64,000 nucleotides of DNA from Candidatus Eremiobacteraceae bacterium (GCA_035295225.1 DATGJI010000056.1:1-64000), one strand, 5' to 3'; positions 16,487 to 25,450 are shown, numbered from the stretch's first letter. The notes: generated by a model not told the origin, from the letters alone. Made by a program: numbers and translations.

Positions 16487-17331
16487 GCGTTTCGGCCGAT
16501 ACCGGCGTGAGCGTCTCGCTCGAGATCGACGGCGTCGCTACCACGGCGCCGGCAGGCGCCACGATTCTCGACGTCTGCCGCACCGCCGGTGTCGAAACTC
16601 CGACGCTCTGCTACTTGGAGACGCTCACGCCGGTCAATGTCTGCCGCGTGTGCGTCGTGGAGCTCGAAGGCGCACGCACCCTCGTGCCCGCGTGCTCCAG
16701 AGTGGTCGAAGACGGCATGAAGATCCGCACCGACAGCGATCGCGTGCGCGCGAGCCGGCGGATGGTGCTGGAATTCTTGGCGTCGTCGGTGGACGTGTCG
16801 CTGGCGGACGACATGCAGCGCCAGATGGAGCGCTACGGTGCAAAGGCGGAGCGATTCGGGGCTGCTGCGCGCGCAGTGAAGCAGCCGGTCAAAGTGGACA
16901 ACGAGCTCTACGTCCGCGACTATTCGAAATGCATCCTCTGTTATAAATGCGTCGAAGCCTGCGGCACAGACGCTCAGAACACGTTCGCGATCGCGACGGC
17001 CGGTCGCGGGTTCGACGCGCACATCTCAACGGAGTTCGACGTCGGTTTGCCCGATTCGGCGTGCGTCTACTGCGGGAATTGCATCGGCGTCTGCCCCACC
17101 GGCGCGTTGATGTTCGTGAGCGAACACGAGATGCGCGAAGCGGGGACGTGGGACGAAGCGCGTCAGACGAAGACCGACACGATCTGCGGCTACTGCGGCG
17201 TCGGCTGCACGCTCACGGTCCACGCACAAGATGGCGAGATCGTCAAGGTTTCCTCGCCCGCGGACCACGACGTGACGCACGGTCACTTGTGCATCAAGGG
17301 CCGCTTCGGTTGGAAATTCGTCCGCAAATGA
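16483..17331 (+). CDS. Formate dehydrogenase iron-sulfur half (separated N-terminus of FdhA)
   Basis: A 282-residue protein equal to the normal N-terminal third of a large FdhA. In order: 2Fe-2S plant-type domain (C43, C54, C57, C71), two ferredoxin 4Fe-4S sites (C150-C153-C156-C160 and C194-C197-C200-C204), and the Mo-adjacent 4Fe-4S domain (C235, C238, C242, C270) ending LCIKGRFGWKFVRK. In contiguous FdhA proteins this last motif runs straight into the RLTxPLxR segment that here starts the gene 3.7 kb upstream. The NuoG-type His-Cys3 cluster between the first two units is absent. GTG start overlapping the NuoEF stop. Confidence 0.88.
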   Translation: MSVSADTGVSVSLEIDGVATTAPAGATILDVCRTAGVETPTLCYLETLTPVNVCRVCVVELEGARTLVPACSRVVEDGMKIRTDSDRVRASRRMVLEFLASSVDVSLADDMQRQMERYGAKAERFGAAARAVKQPVKVDNELYVRDYSKCILCYKCVEACGTDAQNTFAIATAGRGFDAHISTEFDVGLPDSACVYCGNCIGVCPTGALMFVSEHEMREAGTWDEARQTKTDTICGYCGVGCTLTVHAQDGEIVKVSSPADHDVTHGHLCIKGRFGWKFVRK

Positions 17332-17336
17332 TGTAG

Positions 17337-17357
17337 GGCGGACCTTTATGGTCCGCC
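17337..17357. repeat. Palindromic repeat, family B
   Basis: Arms GGCGGACC and GGTCCGCC around TTTAT, beginning 5 bp after the stop of the formate dehydrogenase iron-sulfur gene. It may end or protect that transcript. Confidence 0.85.
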
Positions 17358-17382
17358 TCACCAAATTTGTTCTACGCATTCT

Positions 17383-17421
17383 AAAAAAACGTAGAGGGGC
17401 AAGCGTTGCTTGCCCCTCTAC
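17383..17421 (-). terminator. Rho-independent terminator of the ferredoxin gene, built on a family C repeat
   Basis: Read on the minus strand, a perfect 14-bp stem (arm GTAGAGGGGCAAGC, 3-nt loop) is followed at once by G and seven T. It lies 23 bp beyond the ferredoxin stop. The core of the stem is the family C palindrome, with four to six extra paired bases. Confidence 0.8.
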
Positions 17422-17443
17422 GGAAATGGCGACGAACGACCAG

Positions 17444-17689
17444 TTATTTCTTCTCGAAGTACTCCGCGTTGATCTTCGTATAATCCGTCCACTGCTCCGG
17501 CACTTCGCTCTCGGCGTAGATCGCTGTGACCGGGCACGCGGCGACGCATGCGCCGCAGTCGATGCACGTCGTCGGATCGATGAAGAGCATCTTATCCTCG
17601 TCGCCGCCGTGGATGCAGTCGACAGGGCAGACGTCAACGCACGATTTGTCTTTGACGGTGATGCAGGGCTCGCAGATGACGTAGGTCAC
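17444..17689 (-). CDS. fdxA: 7Fe ferredoxin (3Fe-4S and 4Fe-4S)
   Basis: A complete 81-residue ferredoxin. Cysteine spacing matches the Azotobacter FdI type: C9, C17 and C52 for a 3Fe-4S cluster; C21, C42, C45 and C48 for a 4Fe-4S cluster, with a free C25. The N-terminus TYVICEPC is the family hallmark. It is a small cytoplasmic electron carrier; its convergence on the formate dehydrogenase genes makes a link possible but not proven. It is followed by a strong intrinsic terminator. Confidence 0.92.
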   Translation of the reverse strand: MTYVICEPCITVKDKSCVDVCPVDCIHGGDEDKMLFIDPTTCIDCGACVAACPVTAIYAESEVPEQWTDYTKINAEYFEKK

Positions 17690-17769
17690 GTGGAACTGGC
17701 CTCCTTCGAGAGTCAGGACATCTTCGAGCGCCCCGATAGTGGGCCCTACCGCTCACTCCGACACGTGTC

Positions 17770-18495
17770 TCAAGCCGTGTCGGGCGCGCTCGCATCTATG
17801 GCTCGGATGCGGCGCGAATACAAGAGTCCCGCGACGATATCCTGACCGACGTGCCCGATCATGCATGGCACGACCGACCCGGTGGCGAGGAAGACGGTCG
17901 CATAGAGCGCGCCGGTGATAGCCGTGCCGATCACGCCGATGCGGCCTTGATAGATGTGCGCAAAACCGAACGCAACGCTTGAGAGGACGAAACCCGCGGG
18001 CAGGCTGCCGGTGATCGCTGCCACTTGGGTCAGCGCGTAGCCGCGATAGAGGAACTCTTCGCAGATCCCGGCGGTCAGCGCGACCGGCACGAACCAGACC
18101 CAATCCGACGCATCCACCGGAATCACGCGCCGCACCCGCTGCAGATATTCCGGCGAGATGCTCGTGCGTCCGAAGTTGGCGAGCGCGAAGAGCGCCGGCA
18201 CCGCGAATCCGAACGCGTATTGCCACGGCTCGTGGGGCGCGCGGACGCCGACGTCTGCAACACCCATACCGTACAGTCGTAAGGCATAGAGCGCGAGCGC
18301 GGTGATCGCCCAGATCACGACGAGCGAACGCGCGTAGCGGGCGTGTTTGACGCGGCGTTCCTCCGCGCGGTCGGGATCATCGAATCGCGAGCGCCAATAC
18401 GCGACAATAGGAACAGCGACAAGCAACACAGCGATCATCGCGAAGAGCGCAAGCGTCGCAGGCCGCGATGAAAACCCAAGCGAAATAAAATGCAT
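17770..18495 (-). CDS. CPBP-family intramembrane metalloprotease
   Basis: A 241-residue membrane protein of the CAAX protease/bacteriocin-processing (CPBP, Abi) family, with about seven or eight hydrophobic helices. The catalytic motifs are EEFLYRGY, FGFAH and HVGQD, which together supply two Glu/His sets for zinc. Substrate unknown. The start chosen (MHFISLGF) lies at an ATGCAT palindrome. A longer open frame to 19188 is a shadow of the transferase gene on the other strand. Confidence 0.88.
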   Translation of the reverse strand: MHFISLGFSSRPATLALFAMIAVLLVAVPIVAYWRSRFDDPDRAEERRVKHARYARSLVVIWAITALALYALRLYGMGVADVGVRAPHEPWQYAFGFAVPALFALANFGRTSISPEYLQRVRRVIPVDASDWVWFVPVALTAGICEEFLYRGYALTQVAAITGSLPAGFVLSSVAFGFAHIYQGRIGVIGTAITGALYATVFLATGSVVPCMIGHVGQDIVAGLLYSRRIRAIDASAPDTA

Positions 18496-18570
18496 CCGCG
18501 CCCCAACTGCCACGCATTCACCAGGCGGACCTTTCGCAAGCGCCGCCGCCCGCTCGAGGTTCGTTCGTAC

Positions 18571-19263
18571 GTGACCATCGGAAAACGGCAAGCGGTGCTC
18601 GCGATCGTCGCAGAGCATCCGGATCGGCGCACGCCTTCCGCACTGCAAACGGAGATCGGTCGCGCGGCCGATGCTCGGTTCGCGCGCGCCGTCATCGGCG
18701 ATCTTGCGGAGCGATTCGGCCGGCCCGAAGCCGCCTGTTCGTTGCTCTGGTGCGTGCCGGCCGATGCGGCCTCCGATTTTACCACCTTGACATCCGGCGC
18801 GGGCGACGTCGCGGACATCGCGGGCGGCACCATTGGTGCGCGCTGGGATCATGCCGCGCGCGCCGCATTCGCGCGCGGGTTCACCCACGTCGCGGTGATG
18901 GGACTCGACGCGCCGCACGTGCCGGCCGACGTCGTCTACGGCGCGCTTGGTCAGGTCGACCAGTACGGACTGGCGTTCGGCGCCGGAGATCGCGATACGA
19001 TCTACGTGGCTGCGGTGAACAAGCCGACGCCGATCTTCGTAGACGTCGCCTTCGAAGGCGATCACGCTGCGACCGACCTCGTCGTCGCCGCGGCACAGCG
19101 TGGCCTCTCCTGCGCGCCGCTCGTCGGGAATTTTTCGGTTCGAACGGCAGACGATCTGCGCAGGCTGGCGGAGTATCTCGATCGCCACGTTCGCGTGGCC
19201 GCGCCGCGCACGAGGGCCGTCGTCGCAGAATTGATCGCGAACCGGGCGGACGCGAAGACGTGA
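18571..19263 (+). CDS. DUF2064 / TIGR04282-type glycosyltransferase-like protein
   Basis: A 230-residue protein of the DUF2064 family, a GT-A-like nucleotidyl/glycosyl transferase fold near MobA and cofC. Seen: the VMGLDAPHVPADVVYGAL segment (equivalent of GSDxPxL), a GAGDRDTIYVAAV segment, and a C-terminal NFSVRTADDLRRLA (DVDTxxDL form). The substrate is unknown. Start set at GTG 18571 (MTIGKRQAV), which leaves room for a promoter; an in-frame ATG at 18490 would overlap the divergent protease start. The stop overlaps the MFS gene start (GTGA). Confidence 0.7.
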   Translation: MTIGKRQAVLAIVAEHPDRRTPSALQTEIGRAADARFARAVIGDLAERFGRPEAACSLLWCVPADAASDFTTLTSGAGDVADIAGGTIGARWDHAARAAFARGFTHVAVMGLDAPHVPADVVYGALGQVDQYGLAFGAGDRDTIYVAAVNKPTPIFVDVAFEGDHAATDLVVAAAQRGLSCAPLVGNFSVRTADDLRRLAEYLDRHVRVAAPRTRAVVAELIANRADAKT

Positions 19264-20453
19264 AACGTAGGGCGCTCTCGCTGCTCAGTTTCGGACATCT
19301 CACGGTGGACGTCACCGCCGGTGCGCTCACGGCGATGCTGCCCTATCTGCAGTCGGAGTTCGCGCTCTCGTACGTGCTGCTCGCCACAATCTCCACGACG
19401 TATCAGGTCACGTCGTCGATCGCGCAGCCGATCTTCGGCATCGTCTCCGACCGCGGCGCGAAACGCTATCTCGTGCCGATGGGGGTCTTGCTTGCCGCGG
19501 GCGGATTTGCGATGCTCGGCAAGGCGCCCACCTACGGTCTCGTGCTCGCCGCGGTTGCGCTCACCGGCATCGGCTCCGCGATCTTCCATCCGGAAGCGAC
19601 GAAATCGGCGCGCTTTGTCTCGGGAACGGCACGCGCTACCGGGATGTCGTATTTTTCGATCGGCGGCAATATCGGCGTGGCGCTCGGTCCGCTCGTCGTG
19701 ACGGCGATCGTCGCATGGGCGGGCACCGGGGGCACGTGGATCTACATCGTGCCGGGAGTCGTGGCCACAGGCCTTGTGCTGCTCGCCGGTCCGGCGATCG
19801 GACGCGCTGAGTCAGCGCACGCCGCGGCGGCGCCGCCTGGCAGAATACGATCCGATAGGCGGCCGATGGCGTTGCTCATCGCGGTCGTCGCGCTGCGTTC
19901 GATGATCTACAGCGGCGTACTCGTCTTCGTTCCACTGTATGCTGTGCACGTGCTGCATCGGCCGACATCGTTCACCGGACCGCTGCTCTTCGCGATCTTG
20001 GCTTCGGGCGCGCTCAGCACGATCGTCGGCGGCGCCATCGCGGATCGCGTGGGCAACAAGCGCACGATGCTGACAAGCCTCGCCTTCGTGCCGCTGCTGC
20101 TCGCGACGTACATCATTTCGCCGGGCGCGATGGGCGTCACCGCGTTAGCGCTGGCCGGCGCCTGCATCATCTCGACCACGTCGATCAGCGTCGTCATGGC
20201 CCAAGACTTCATGCCCGGGCGCCTCGCGCTCGCTGCTTCGCTCGTCATCGGCTTCACGTCCGGGCTCGGCGGCCTTGGCGTCGCGCTGCTCGGCGGGCTC
20301 GCCGACCTCGCGGGGTTGCGCATCGTCCTTTGGGTGCTTGTCGGTATCGCGGTCGCCGGCACCGTTTTGACGGCGTTCTTACCGGCCGGCGCCGCACGGC
20401 GCGCGAGCGATCTGCAAGCCGCTCCGCTGCCGGAACCGGCACGCCTGCGCTGA
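19260..20453 (+). CDS. MFS exporter, fosmidomycin-resistance (Fsr) type
   Basis: A 397-residue, 12-helix major facilitator. The N-terminus SFGHLTVDVTAGALTAMLPYL and SSIAQPIFGIVSDRGAKRY resemble the Fsr family, known in Escherichia coli for export of fosmidomycin. The actual substrate here is unknown. GTG start inside the stop of the DUF2064 gene, and its own stop overlaps the polA ATG by one base (TGATG), so all three are likely co-transcribed. Confidence 0.85.
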   Translation: MKRRALSLLSFGHLTVDVTAGALTAMLPYLQSEFALSYVLLATISTTYQVTSSIAQPIFGIVSDRGAKRYLVPMGVLLAAGGFAMLGKAPTYGLVLAAVALTGIGSAIFHPEATKSARFVSGTARATGMSYFSIGGNIGVALGPLVVTAIVAWAGTGGTWIYIVPGVVATGLVLLAGPAIGRAESAHAAAAPPGRIRSDRRPMALLIAVVALRSMIYSGVLVFVPLYAVHVLHRPTSFTGPLLFAILASGALSTIVGGAIADRVGNKRTMLTSLAFVPLLLATYIISPGAMGVTALALAGACIISTTSISVVMAQDFMPGRLALAASLVIGFTSGLGGLGVALLGGLADLAGLRIVLWVLVGIAVAGTVLTAFLPAGAARRASDLQAAPLPEPARLR

Positions 20454-23161
20454 TGAGCGCCCGCCCGCGTTCCTCGGATCCGCCTTCCGAACGCAAGCTG
20501 ATGCTGCTCGATGTTTACGCGCTCGTCTATCGCGCGTTCTTCGCGCTGCCGCCGCTGACGCGCTCTGACGGGACCGCCGTGAACGCGGTCTACGGTTTTG
20601 AGCGCATGCTCAATCTTGTGCTGACCAAAGAGAAGCCGACCCACGTCGGGGCGTGCTTCGATGCCGGCATCCCTCCCGAGCGTTTGGAATTGATGCCGAC
20701 GTATAAGGCGAACCGCCCGGACATGCCTAACGAGCTCCGCTCGCAATTCCCGCTTGTCCGCCGCGTGCTCGACGGCTACGGCGTGAAGGTGGTCGAGATC
20801 GAAGGCGAAGAAGCCGACGACTGCATCGCCACCATCGCCGATCACGCGTCCAAGGACAGCTTTCAGTCGGTCATCGTCTCCGGCGACATGGATCTGCTCC
20901 AACTCGTGGACGAGCACTGTACGGTGCTGACGCCGAAGCGCGGCGTGAGCGATCTGGTCCGCTACGACGAAGCGGCCGTATTCGAACGCTATGGGCTACG
21001 CCCGGCGCAGCTCGCCGACTATCGCGGGCTCAAAGGTGATCCGTCCGACAATCTCTCCGGCGTGCCCGGCATCGGCGAAAAAACGGCCGCCAAGCTGATC
21101 GCGCAGTTCGGCACGCTCGACGAGCTTCTCGCGCACACGAGCGAAGTAAAGCCGGATCGCATCGGGCGCCTGCTCGCCGAAAACGCCGACCTCGCGCGGC
21201 GCTGTCGCGACGTCTCGTTAGCCAAGCGCACGCTCGACATCGAAGTCGGTTGGCAGAATTTCGAGTATGCGCCGCCCGAGCGTGAGCGCCTCATCGAGCT
21301 CTATCGCGAAATGGAATTTCGCACGCTGCTCGGCCGAACGGAATCGCTCGATGCCGCGCCGGCTCAATCCGCAGCCGGACCGGCGCGCATCGCTGCCGGA
21401 CCGGCCTGGCGCACCACGCTCACGGCATCGCCCGATGAGGCGCGCAGCCATATCGCGCGCGCGGCGCTCGAGCCCGAGATCGCGATCGCTCTCGTGGGCG
21501 ATGGCGGCGAACCCGACGGCATCGCGATCGCATTACCGAGTTCGAAAGAAGCGTTCATCGTGCCGGCGAGCGTGCTGAAAGCAGACGCTCCCACGCGCGC
21601 CGCGCTTGCCGATATCTTGCAGTCACCGCTGCCCGCAATCGTCGCGCTCGACGTCAAGCGGCTGTGGCGTTGGGCGGCGGATGCCGGTTTCACCTTGAAC
21701 GGACTCGTATTCGACGCGAGTCTCGCATACGGTCTGCTCGACGCGGATCGTATCGGCGTGAGCTTACCTGACATCGCCGCCGCGTACGGCGTCTCCGGCG
21801 CCGCACCGGCCGCGGCGCAGAACGCTTCGTTAGAACTGTTCGGATCGGGGGAAACGGTTACCGCGGCGCAAGCGTCGGAAGCGGCCGCGATCGCCCAAGT
21901 CGCGGTGCCGCTGCGCGAGGACCTCACGAACGCCGGCATGATGCGTCTGTTCACGGAAGTCGAGATGCCGCTCGCGCCGGTCCTCGGCGCGATGGAGCGC
22001 GCCGGTTTCAGGCTCGACCTCGTGGAGCTCGATCGCATTCGGACGAAGCTCGACGCGGTCATCGACGAAACGACCGCTTCGATCCATCAGCTCGCCGGCG
22101 AATCGTTCAACATCAACTCGACAAAAGTGCTCGGCGCCATTCTCTTCGACAAGCTCGGGATAGGCGGCGGCGCGAAAAAGAAAACCGGCTGGGGAACCGG
22201 CATCGAAGTGCTCGGTCCGCTCGCTGCAGAACACGAGATCGTCCGCCGCGTGCTCGACTATCGCGAAGCGACGAAACTAAAATCCACCTACGTCGACGCG
22301 CTGCCGCTGCAGATCGATAGCGGCGGATTGCTGCATACGACGTTCGGCCAGCTCGGCGCCGCCACCGGCAGGCTGTCGAGCAACAATCCGAATCTGCAGA
22401 ACATCCCCGTTCGCAGCGAGATCGGTCGCGGCATCCGGCGCGCGTTTACCGCGCCGACACGCGGCCGTATATTGCTGGCCGCGGACTATTCGCAGATCGA
22501 GCTTCGCCTCTTCGCGCATCTCGCAGACGATGCGACGCTTCTCGCCGCGTTTGCGAGCGGCGAGGACATCCATGCCTACACCGCGCGCATCGTGTTCGAC
22601 GTGCCCGAAGGCGAGCCCGTACCGGCCGAGCTGCGGCGGCGCGCGAAAGCGGTGAACTTCGGCGTCCTGTACGGGATGGGTTCATTCGGCCTCGCGCAGG
22701 CGGTCGGCATCTCGCGCGGCGAGGCGCGGGAGTTCATCTCATCGTACTTCGCCCGTTTCCCCATGGTGAAGGACTACATCGCACATGCGATCAGTCAGGC
22801 GCGCGTGGACGGCTACGTCTCCACGATCATCGGGCGGCGCCGCTACTTGCCCGGTCTCAAGGCCGCCAACCCGATGCTGCGCGCGACGGCAGAACGCATC
22901 GCCACGAACGCGCCGTTGCAAGGCAGCGCCGCCGACCTCATCAAGCTCGCGATGCTGCGGATCGCGCGCGCGATCGAAAGCGCTGCGTTGCCCGCCCAAC
23001 TCTTGCTCCAGGTGCACGACGAATTGATCTTCGAAGTCGAACCCGCTGCGTTGCCGCAGCTCGAGAACGCGGTGCGCGATGCGATGGAACACGCGCTCAA
23101 TCTGCGCGTGCCGCTCGTCGTCGATCTCAAGTCCGGCCCCACCTGGGGCGATATCGCGTAG
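20453..23161 (+). CDS. polA: DNA polymerase I
   Basis: A 902-residue family A DNA polymerase for Okazaki fragment processing and repair. The 5'-3' exonuclease domain fills residues 1-300 (LMLLDVYALVYRAFFALPP; GVPGIGEKTAAKLI). The 3'-5' exonuclease region (about 315-500) lacks the metal-binding Asp-Glu pair, so proofreading is probably lost, as in Taq and many other Pol I. Polymerase motifs: A DYSQIELR (D678), B RRRAKAVNFGVLYGM, C QVHDELIF (D856-E857). Phe in motif B favours dNTP over ddNTP. mutM follows 7 bp downstream. Confidence 0.96.
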   Translation: MSARPRSSDPPSERKLMLLDVYALVYRAFFALPPLTRSDGTAVNAVYGFERMLNLVLTKEKPTHVGACFDAGIPPERLELMPTYKANRPDMPNELRSQFPLVRRVLDGYGVKVVEIEGEEADDCIATIADHASKDSFQSVIVSGDMDLLQLVDEHCTVLTPKRGVSDLVRYDEAAVFERYGLRPAQLADYRGLKGDPSDNLSGVPGIGEKTAAKLIAQFGTLDELLAHTSEVKPDRIGRLLAENADLARRCRDVSLAKRTLDIEVGWQNFEYAPPERERLIELYREMEFRTLLGRTESLDAAPAQSAAGPARIAAGPAWRTTLTASPDEARSHIARAALEPEIAIALVGDGGEPDGIAIALPSSKEAFIVPASVLKADAPTRAALADILQSPLPAIVALDVKRLWRWAADAGFTLNGLVFDASLAYGLLDADRIGVSLPDIAAAYGVSGAAPAAAQNASLELFGSGETVTAAQASEAAAIAQVAVPLREDLTNAGMMRLFTEVEMPLAPVLGAMERAGFRLDLVELDRIRTKLDAVIDETTASIHQLAGESFNINSTKVLGAILFDKLGIGGGAKKKTGWGTGIEVLGPLAAEHEIVRRVLDYREATKLKSTYVDALPLQIDSGGLLHTTFGQLGAATGRLSSNNPNLQNIPVRSEIGRGIRRAFTAPTRGRILLAADYSQIELRLFAHLADDATLLAAFASGEDIHAYTARIVFDVPEGEPVPAELRRRAKAVNFGVLYGMGSFGLAQAVGISRGEAREFISSYFARFPMVKDYIAHAISQARVDGYVSTIIGRRRYLPGLKAANPMLRATAERIATNAPLQGSAADLIKLAMLRIARAIESAALPAQLLLQVHDELIFEVEPAALPQLENAVRDAMEHALNLRVPLVVDLKSGPTWGDIA

Positions 23162-23168
23162 ACGTGTA

Positions 23169-23975
23169 GTGCCGGAACTTCCAGAAGTCGAAACGATCGC
23201 GCGCGGTCTGCATGCGCGCGTGCGCGGCAAACGCATCGCGACCATCGGCATCTCGTGGCAGCGCACCGTCGATGCGCGCAGCCTCCCGTTGTCCGCGCTC
23301 GCGGGCAAACAGATCAACGGCGTCACCCGCATCGGGAAGTTTGTCGCCATCGAACTGAGCGGCGGCTTCACGCTCGCGGTGCATTTGCGCATGACGGGCC
23401 GGTTGCTCGTGGGCTCGCCGAATGTGCAGGTTCACGCGCACGAGCGCGCGCGCATCACGTTTCGCGACGCGAGCGTTCTCACGTTTTCTGATGCGCGCAA
23501 ATTCGGGCGCATGCGTCTGCTGCGCGGCGATGCCGCTGCGCAACTCGCTGTCGGCCGCGATCCGCTTGATCCGCAACTCACTTCCAACGATTTGAAAGAA
23601 ATGATGGCGGGGCGGCGCACACCGGTAAAGGTCTGGTTGCTTGACCAGCGCAGACTATCTGGTATAGGAAACATCTATGCGAGTGAAGCGCTTTTTTTCG
23701 CGGGCATCAGGCCGCGCCGCGCGGCCGGCCGCCTCACATCTGCTGAATGCGCTGGCTTGCTCAAAAGTTTGCGTCTCGTGCTTCGACGCGCGATCCGATC
23801 GGGCGGCTCAAGTCTGAACGATTACGTTGATTCTGAAGGAAAGGAGGGCAGTTTTCAGAAGCAATTCTCCGTCTATGGGCGTTCCGGCTTGCATTGTCTG
23901 CAATGCCGGGGTCCGGTACGGCGCATCGTTCTGGCCCAACGGAGCACGTTCTACTGCTCCACTTGCCAGCGATAA
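23169..23975 (+). CDS. mutM: Formamidopyrimidine-DNA glycosylase
   Basis: A 268-residue base-excision repair glycosylase/AP lyase that removes 8-oxoguanine and Fapy lesions. The GTG start gives the required mature N-terminus Pro-Glu-Leu-Pro-Glu, where Pro is the nucleophile and Glu the acid. Also seen: the LRMTGRLL loop lysine region, LLDQRRLSGIGNIYASEAL, the SSLNDYVDSEGKEGSFQ loop, and a C-terminal zinc finger CLQC...CSTC. Read with polA as a DNA-repair unit. Confidence 0.96.
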   Translation: MPELPEVETIARGLHARVRGKRIATIGISWQRTVDARSLPLSALAGKQINGVTRIGKFVAIELSGGFTLAVHLRMTGRLLVGSPNVQVHAHERARITFRDASVLTFSDARKFGRMRLLRGDAAAQLAVGRDPLDPQLTSNDLKEMMAGRRTPVKVWLLDQRRLSGIGNIYASEALFFAGIRPRRAAGRLTSAECAGLLKSLRLVLRRAIRSGGSSLNDYVDSEGKEGSFQKQFSVYGRSGLHCLQCRGPVRRIVLAQRSTFYCSTCQR

Positions 23976-24078
23976 CATCGAGATTCGTCTTCTTGTGTGT
24001 GCCGCGCATCGATCCGCTCAAGGGCGATCGACCGAGTATGTGGTCGAAATTTAGCAAAGCATAGGTGAATTCCCCATA

Positions 24079-25263
24079 ATGGCCGATACCGAAGTCATCG
24101 AACCAGCGCAAGCACCCGACGACGAGTTCGCTCTCGAGCAGCGGCTCTACGAAGAAAGCCTCAAGACCCTCGACGAAGGCCAAGTGCTCCAAGGTCTCAT
24201 CGTCGCAAAATCCAACGACGAACTCCTCGTCGACATCGGTGGAAAATCCGAAGGCGTGGTGACGTCGCGCGAATTGTCATCCGGTCTGTCGATCTCCGAT
24301 CTCAAAGTCGGCGACACGCTTGAAGTGCTCGTCCACCGCATCGACGGCGATGGCGATGGCACGATGTACCTTTCCGAAAAGCGCGCACGCGCGCTGAAGA
24401 CGTGGGAGAAAGTCCTCGAGGCGCACGAGCGCAACGATGCGATCAACGCCACCGTCACGCAAGTGGTCAAGGGCGGCGTCCTCGTCGATCTCGGCATGCG
24501 CGGCTTCGTGCCCGCATCGCAGATCCGCCGGCATCCGGTCGGCAATCTCGATGAGTTGGTCGGCAAGGAATTGCGGCTCAAAGTCATCGACCTCGATCAC
24601 AAGCGCCGCCGCGTCGTTCTTTCGCAGCGCGTCGTGCTCGAAGAAGAACTGAATCAGAAGAAGCAAGAATTGCTTTCCACCTTGCAAGCGGGCCAAATCC
24701 GCGAAGGCACGGTCGTTCGTCTGGCCGACTTCGGCGCATTCGTGGACTTAGGCGGCATCGATGGGCTGATCCACAACAGCGAACTGTCGTGGTCGCGCAT
24801 CAAGCATCCGAGCGAAGTCGTGACCATCGGCGACAAAGTCATGGTCGAGGTCATGAAGTTCGATACCGAGGCCAAGAAAGTCAGCCTGTCGGTCAAACAC
24901 TCGCTTGAAGACCCGTGGAAGACGGTGCCCGATCAACTCGTCGAAGGCACGGTCGTGCCGGCCGTCTTGATCAAAGCGACGCAGAACTACTTGCTGGTCG
25001 AAGTGTTGCCCGGCGTCACGGGCATGGTGCCGAAGTCCGAGTTCGATCCGGCTACCGCGCCGGCACAAGGCGAGACCGTGCAAGTGCGCTTGCTCTCCAT
25101 CAATACGGGAACGCGGCGCATCACGGCAAGTCTTGTGAAAGCGGCCGAGGGCGCGGAGAACGCCACGCTGCCGGTGGCCGAACCCGAACAACCGGAAGCG
25201 CCGACCGGCATGACGATTGGCGACGCGCTCGCGCCGTCGACCGAACCCACACCCGAGCCGTAG
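24079..25263 (+). CDS. rpsA: 30S ribosomal protein S1 (four S1 domains)
   Basis: A 394-residue RNA-binding protein with four S1 OB-fold domains at about 33-104, 121-187, 205-275 and 290-360. Repeated landmarks are GLIVAKSNDELLVDIGGKSEG, GGVLVDLGMRGFVPASQ, FGAFVDLGGIDGLIHNSELS and LVEVLPGVTGMVPKSEF. It helps bind mRNA to the 30S subunit. Four domains is the short form found outside Proteobacteria. AGGTGA 10 bp before the ATG is the ribosome binding site. Three family A palindromes follow the stop. Confidence 0.92.
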   Translation: MADTEVIEPAQAPDDEFALEQRLYEESLKTLDEGQVLQGLIVAKSNDELLVDIGGKSEGVVTSRELSSGLSISDLKVGDTLEVLVHRIDGDGDGTMYLSEKRARALKTWEKVLEAHERNDAINATVTQVVKGGVLVDLGMRGFVPASQIRRHPVGNLDELVGKELRLKVIDLDHKRRRVVLSQRVVLEEELNQKKQELLSTLQAGQIREGTVVRLADFGAFVDLGGIDGLIHNSELSWSRIKHPSEVVTIGDKVMVEVMKFDTEAKKVSLSVKHSLEDPWKTVPDQLVEGTVVPAVLIKATQNYLLVEVLPGVTGMVPKSEFDPATAPAQGETVQVRLLSINTGTRRITASLVKAAEGAENATLPVAEPEQPEAPTGMTIGDALAPSTEPTPEP

Positions 25264-25274
25264 CAGTTCCGAAG

Positions 25275-25294
25275 GGGCCGACGCTAGTCGGCCC
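25275..25294. repeat. Palindromic repeat, family A
   Basis: GGGCCGACGCTAGTCGGCCC, 8-bp arms around GCTA, preceded by TTCCGAAGG; 11 bp after the rpsA stop. First of three copies in the rpsA-coaE gap. Confidence 0.9.
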
Positions 25295-25333
25295 AATTTC
25301 ATGGCCGTTCCGAAGGGCCCGGCAGTTCCGAAG

Positions 25334-25353
25334 GGGCCGACGCTAGTCGGCCC
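25334..25353. repeat. Palindromic repeat, family A
   Basis: Identical to the copy 59 bp upstream, with the same AGTTCCGAAGG lead-in, so a longer unit has been duplicated in tandem. Confidence 0.9.
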
Positions 25354-25370
25354 AACCTCAATTTTCGAAA

Positions 25371-25392
25371 GGGCCCGACTTGATGTCGGCCC
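25371..25392. repeat. Palindromic repeat, family A variant
   Basis: Diverged third copy: GGGCCCGAC and GTCGGCCC arms around TTGAT. It ends the family A cluster before a family C copy. Confidence 0.75.
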
Positions 25393-25411
25393 ACCTTCGT
25401 CATCGTCGCCC

Positions 25412-25430
25412 GGGCAAGCATCGCTCGCCC
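25412..25430. repeat. Palindromic repeat, family C variant
   Basis: Arms GGGCAAGC and GCTCGCCC around ATC; one mismatch in the stem. It lies 20 bp before the coaE start. Confidence 0.7.
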
Positions 25431-25450
25431 GTCCACGGAACGTCTGCGCC

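Noticed and set aside
16570-16850. Loss of the His-Cys3 cluster in the Fe-S half of formate dehydrogenase as a defect
   Set aside because: Many formate dehydrogenases lack this NuoG-type cluster and show a similar replaced segment, so it is a normal family variant.
18496-19188. N-terminal extension of the CPBP protease by 231 codons
   Set aside because: It is antisense to the DUF2064 gene and lacks membrane character; MHFISLGF is a normal start.
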